Assembly: GCA_951812325.1 (NCBI GenBank)
Contig: OX638294.1
Span: 248,001-312,000 of the forward strand
DNA length: 64,000 bases
Direction: 5' to 3'
Source: an uncultured Thermoanaerobaculia bacterium
GTDB taxonomy: Bacteria; Acidobacteriota; Thermoanaerobaculia; Multivoradales; Multivoraceae
Under the pieces are notes generated by a model. That model had not been told where the DNA came from. It searched no databases and saw only the letters and a program-made list of their open reading frames with translations. Both the position numbers and the translations under genes were made by a program. Positions 61,763 through 64,000 of this stretch are shown in pieces (the stretch's first letter is position 1; each line of letters opens with the position of its first letter).

Positions 61763-62716
61763 ATGCAGCGATACGGAATGACGATCCCATTCGGCCTGCC
61801 CCTGGCCGAGCAGGAAGACCTGATCAAGGAGATGGTCGATCTGGGCTACACCGACTTCTGGTCCTCCGAATCGAACGGCGCCGACGGCTTCACGCCACTC
61901 GTCCAGGCCTCCATCTGGGCGCCGACGGCGCGCCTGGGCATCGCGATCATCCCCGCCTACACGCGCGGCCCGGCGCTGATGGCCCAGACCGTCGGCGCGA
62001 TGGCGGAGGCGGCGCCGGGCCGGTTCGTCATGGGCATCGGCACCTCGTCCAACGTGATCGTCGAACAGTGGAACGACATCCCGTTCGAGCGGCCGTACTA
62101 CAGGACCCGCGACATGGTGCGCTTCCTCAAGAAGGCCCTCACCGGCGACCGGATCGACGAGGAGTTCGAGACCTTCAAGGTGCGCGGCTTTCGCATGGGC
62201 CGGCCGCTGAAGGAATGCCCGCCGATCCTGGTCGCGGCGCTGCGGCAGGGCATGCTGCGGATGGCCGGCCGCGAAGGCGACGGCGCGATCCTGAACTGGC
62301 TCTCGCCCGACGACGTGAAGACGGTCGTCCCCTACGTCCACGAGGCCGGCCCCGGCAGGGAGATCGCCGCCCGCATCTTCGTCCTGCCGACCGAGGACAA
62401 GGGCGTGATCGACTTCGTCGGCCGGCGCTCGATGGCCGCCTACCTGAACGTCCCCGTCTACGCCGCCTTCCACGAATGGCTGGGCCGCCGCGACGTTCTC
62501 GGCCCGATGTGGGACGCCTGGGCCGCCGGCGACCGCAAGAAGGCCCTTGAAGTCATCCCCGAGGAGGCGCTCCGCGACATCCTGATCATCGGCTCGCCCG
62601 GCAAGTGCCGAGAGCGCATCCAGGAGTACATCGAGGCGGGAGTGCATACGCCGGCGCTCCAGATCATGCACCCAGGCGACGACTTGCGGGCGACGATCCG
62701 GGCGCTGGCGCCGTAG
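61763..62716 (+). CDS. LLM-class (luciferase-like) oxidoreductase
   Basis: This 317-residue member of the luciferase-like flavin/F420 family reads [40 protein letters not shown] and [24 protein letters not shown] blocks, ending in a C-terminal [20 protein letters not shown]. It is not closely similar to the LLM protein at 50.8-51.8 kb. The ATG is the family start, with a GGGGGAGAGCC purine stretch upstream. Substrate and cofactor are unknown. Confidence 0.92.
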   Translation: MQRYGMTIPFGLPLAEQEDLIKEMVDLGYTDFWSSESNGADGFTPLVQASIWAPTARLGIAIIPAYTRGPALMAQTVGAMAEAAPGRFVMGIGTSSNVIVEQWNDIPFERPYYRTRDMVRFLKKALTGDRIDEEFETFKVRGFRMGRPLKECPPILVAALRQGMLRMAGREGDGAILNWLSPDDVKTVVPYVHEAGPGREIAARIFVLPTEDKGVIDFVGRRSMAAYLNVPVYAAFHEWLGRRDVLGPMWDAWAAGDRKKALEVIPEEALRDILIIGSPGKCRERIQEYIEAGVHTPALQIMHPGDDLRATIRALAP

Positions 62717-62791
62717 GGAGGCGGCCCGGAGAGCCTGGAATCGCGGGCGCGCCGCACGCCTCTTGCTGCCGTCGATGAGTCGAGCCCGACC

Positions 62792-62893
62792 ATGAACCCG
62801 AAGTTCTTCGAACAGCCGATCCTCAACGCTCCGTACGAGGGTCTGGTTTCCGAGTGGCTGGAGATGCACCGGGAGGCGCTTCACGACAACTGG
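62792..62893 (+). pseudogene. Joined relics: type III Res N-terminus and a DUF4160-like C-terminus
   Basis: The first 16 codons, MNPKFFEQPILNAPYE, match the beginning of a class of type III restriction subunits (x-FFExPILNSPYEYP-x-HW). They then switch abruptly to GLVSEWLEMHREALHDNW, which resembles the last residues of DUF4160 proteins (EWLELHREELLxNWERA). Both identifications are from remembered patterns and are short. Together they suggest two broken genes fused by deletion. Confidence 0.45.
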
Positions 62894-63167
62894 ACAAGGG
62901 CATGCCGGTGTCCAGGAATCGCTTCACGAAGAGAAGGTCCACGAGCTCCAGGAAGGACGCACAGGGCGACTTGGGCGCGCTGTCCCGGGAAACCAGGGCC
63001 GCCTGATGGCGGACTCCCTCGGGTCGGACGTACCGATAGCCGCGGAGCCAGCGTCGGACGCGCGCCGGCGCTACGCCTACGAACTGCCCGACCTCTGAAG
63101 CGCCGTAGGTGGGCCGCTGCAAGAGTGCTTCGGCCACGCCGTTCCCCTGTGTCGCGTCCACGTCCAC
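62894..63167 (-). pseudogene. Truncated HTH (MerR/DUF433-like) protein
   Basis: From a GTG start the protein reads ALLQRPTYGASEVGQFVGVA followed by RVRRWLRGYRYVRPEG and ASFLELVDLLFVKRFLDTGM. That is the helix-turn-helix N-terminal region of a family whose full-length members continue into a DUF433-type domain, often as antitoxins. After TGMPLSSC it breaks off where the opposite-strand relic begins, so the C-terminal half is missing. Confidence 0.55.
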
Positions 63168-63247
63168 GGTGCGGATCCTGCCACAGGCTGTAGGCGGGAG
63201 GCACGATTCCGGTGGTGGAAGCCGTCTCCCATCGGCTACGCCGCGCC

Positions 63248-63671
63248 GTGGAGTTCCGTATCGCAGACACGTTCACCGACAGCCTGGCGCGGCTTCGGGT
63301 CGGAGGCCGAGGAGGCCGCAGCCGTTGGAGACTGGCTTCGTGGGTTGCCGCGGGCCAGCAACGGCACCGTGGAAACCGGCCAGGGTCGCGAGGTCACTGG
63401 GCTCTTTGTCCGGTCATCGGACGAGATCGAACGGGCTATGCGAGCGGTGGACGCGGCTGGTCTGCAGGTCGTTCGGCTTGACGCGGGCGAATCCGCTTTG
63501 GCCACTGGAAAGAGCGCGGAGGGAGCGGAAATCAGAACACCGATGGCCCTCACCGTGGTCGGCGGACTGCTGACATCGACGCTCCTGACCCTGGTCGTGA
63601 TCCCGGCGCTCTACCTGCTTCTCGACCGCCGCCGGCACGACATCGACCCGGAAGCCGTTGCCCGGAGCTGA
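63248..63671 (+). pseudogene. Joined relics: UvrD-like helicase pieces and an RND efflux pump C-terminus
   Basis: Three fragments lie in a row. VEFRIADTFTDSLARL (63248-63295) is the N-terminal block of a UvrD-like DNA helicase family. In a different frame, SEAEEAAAVGDWLRG and REVTGLFVRSSDEIERAMRA then VDAAGLQVVRLD (63303-63480) match a middle block of the same family. In the same frame, RTPMALTVVGGLLTSTLLTL then VVIPALYLLLDRRR (63532-63630) is the final membrane helix of AcrB/CusA-type RND pumps. No complete gene exists here; repeated deletions have joined ends of unrelated genes. Confidence 0.6.
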
Positions 63672-64000
63672 GCTGGAGCTGGCAGATCGAACCGCAAGCC
63701 CTCGGTGATCCCGGAACAAGGCTGGCCGGAAGCGGAGAAGACAGCGCCTGGGGCTGGCTGCCAGTGCCAGTGCTGGAAGCCGTTCACCTTGACCGGGAAC
63801 CGCGCGCACCGGACCTTGCCGGATTCCACCGCCGTACATACCGCCCCCCGTTGATCTCCAATCCGCTCACTCTGTCGCGCACGGCGTTATCACCGGCGAG
63901 GAGTCGATGCCGTCCTGGGACGGCGAGCCGCTTGACCTCCGCTACGCGATGGAGTGCCTGTGGAAGCCGCCGCCGCACCTGGAAGAACTCGTGGCCCGGG
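63672..64000. other. Right-edge stretch, no gene recognised
   Basis: From about 63907 a plus-strand frame (MPSWDGEPLDLRYAMECLWK, then PPPHLEELVAR) is open to the window edge and has plausible codon use, so a gene may begin here. I do not recognise it. The minus strand has a frame (RCARFPVKVNGFQHWHW) that is also unfamiliar. Nothing else is seen. Confidence 0.3.

Overview
The window is GC-rich, densely coded bacterial DNA. The gene families point to an uncultured, organic-matter-degrading bacterium, most likely Acidobacteriota (a Thermoanaerobaculia-like lineage is my guess; Gemmatimonadota is the main alternative). The clues are a DUF5916 outer-membrane protein, a sortilin/BNR-repeat protein, a PqaA-type lipoprotein, a DUF1501 remnant, a sulfatase, a reprolysin-like protease, and several CaiB/BaiF CoA-transferases, acyl-CoA dehydrogenases and LLM oxidoreductases. 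This is inference from family content; no rRNA or tRNA gene is present to confirm it.

Layout. 0-4.0 kb: the 3' part of a type ISP restriction-modification gene, interrupted in frame by an (AG)23 tract, a (CGAC)47 array and a divergent out-of-frame duplication. Copies of its 3' end recur at 4.1 and 7.8 kb. 4.7-7.0 kb: an ABC exporter (permease plus ATPase). 7.0-8.8 kb: an integrase relic, a small membrane protein and a VapBC pair. 8.9-12.1 kb: clpA and clpS. 12.4-18.9 kb: a secreted metalloprotease, a DUF482 protein and a gamma-glutamyltransferase. 18.9-24.5 kb: the DUF5916 and BNR-repeat genes, which probably form an operon with the transferase. 24.5-29 kb: a double RNase H protein, an IS110 element, a cyclase fragment and prfC. 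29-31.4 kb: a pair of acyl-CoA dehydrogenases. 31.4-36.6 kb: a Cys-rich lipoprotein, a second VapBC, a CHAT protein lacking the usual Cys, a recombinase relic, a crotonase, repeats and a GST.

36.7-49.1 kb: a co-directional block of recQ, a peptide transporter, radC, a UvrD helicase fused to a Cas4-like nuclease, a type III-like Mod and a type III-like Res, ending in a PIN toxin relic. The last four complete genes (radC to res) are overlapped or nearly abutted and look like one defence operon. 49.1-53.2 kb: acyl-CoA synthetase, LLM oxidoreductase and CoA-transferase. 53.2-57.8 kb: a sulfatase-HEAT protein and a 2OG-Fe(II) oxygenase. 57.8-62.7 kb: a HEPN/MNT toxin-antitoxin pair with a frameshifted MNT gene, a PqaA-like lipoprotein, a CoA-transferase, a DUF1501 fragment and an LLM oxidoreductase. 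62.7-64 kb: a patchwork of broken gene ends (type III Res, DUF4160-like, HTH/DUF433-like, UvrD-like helicase, RND pump).

The two strongest candidates for an undescribed system are the repeat-switched type ISP enzyme at the left end and the radC/helicase-nuclease/Mod/Res operon at 40.4-48.8 kb, whose Mod gene carries an AT-richer central segment. Relics of further restriction and helicase genes, and several dispersed palindromic repeats, suggest that this region exchanges defence genes often.
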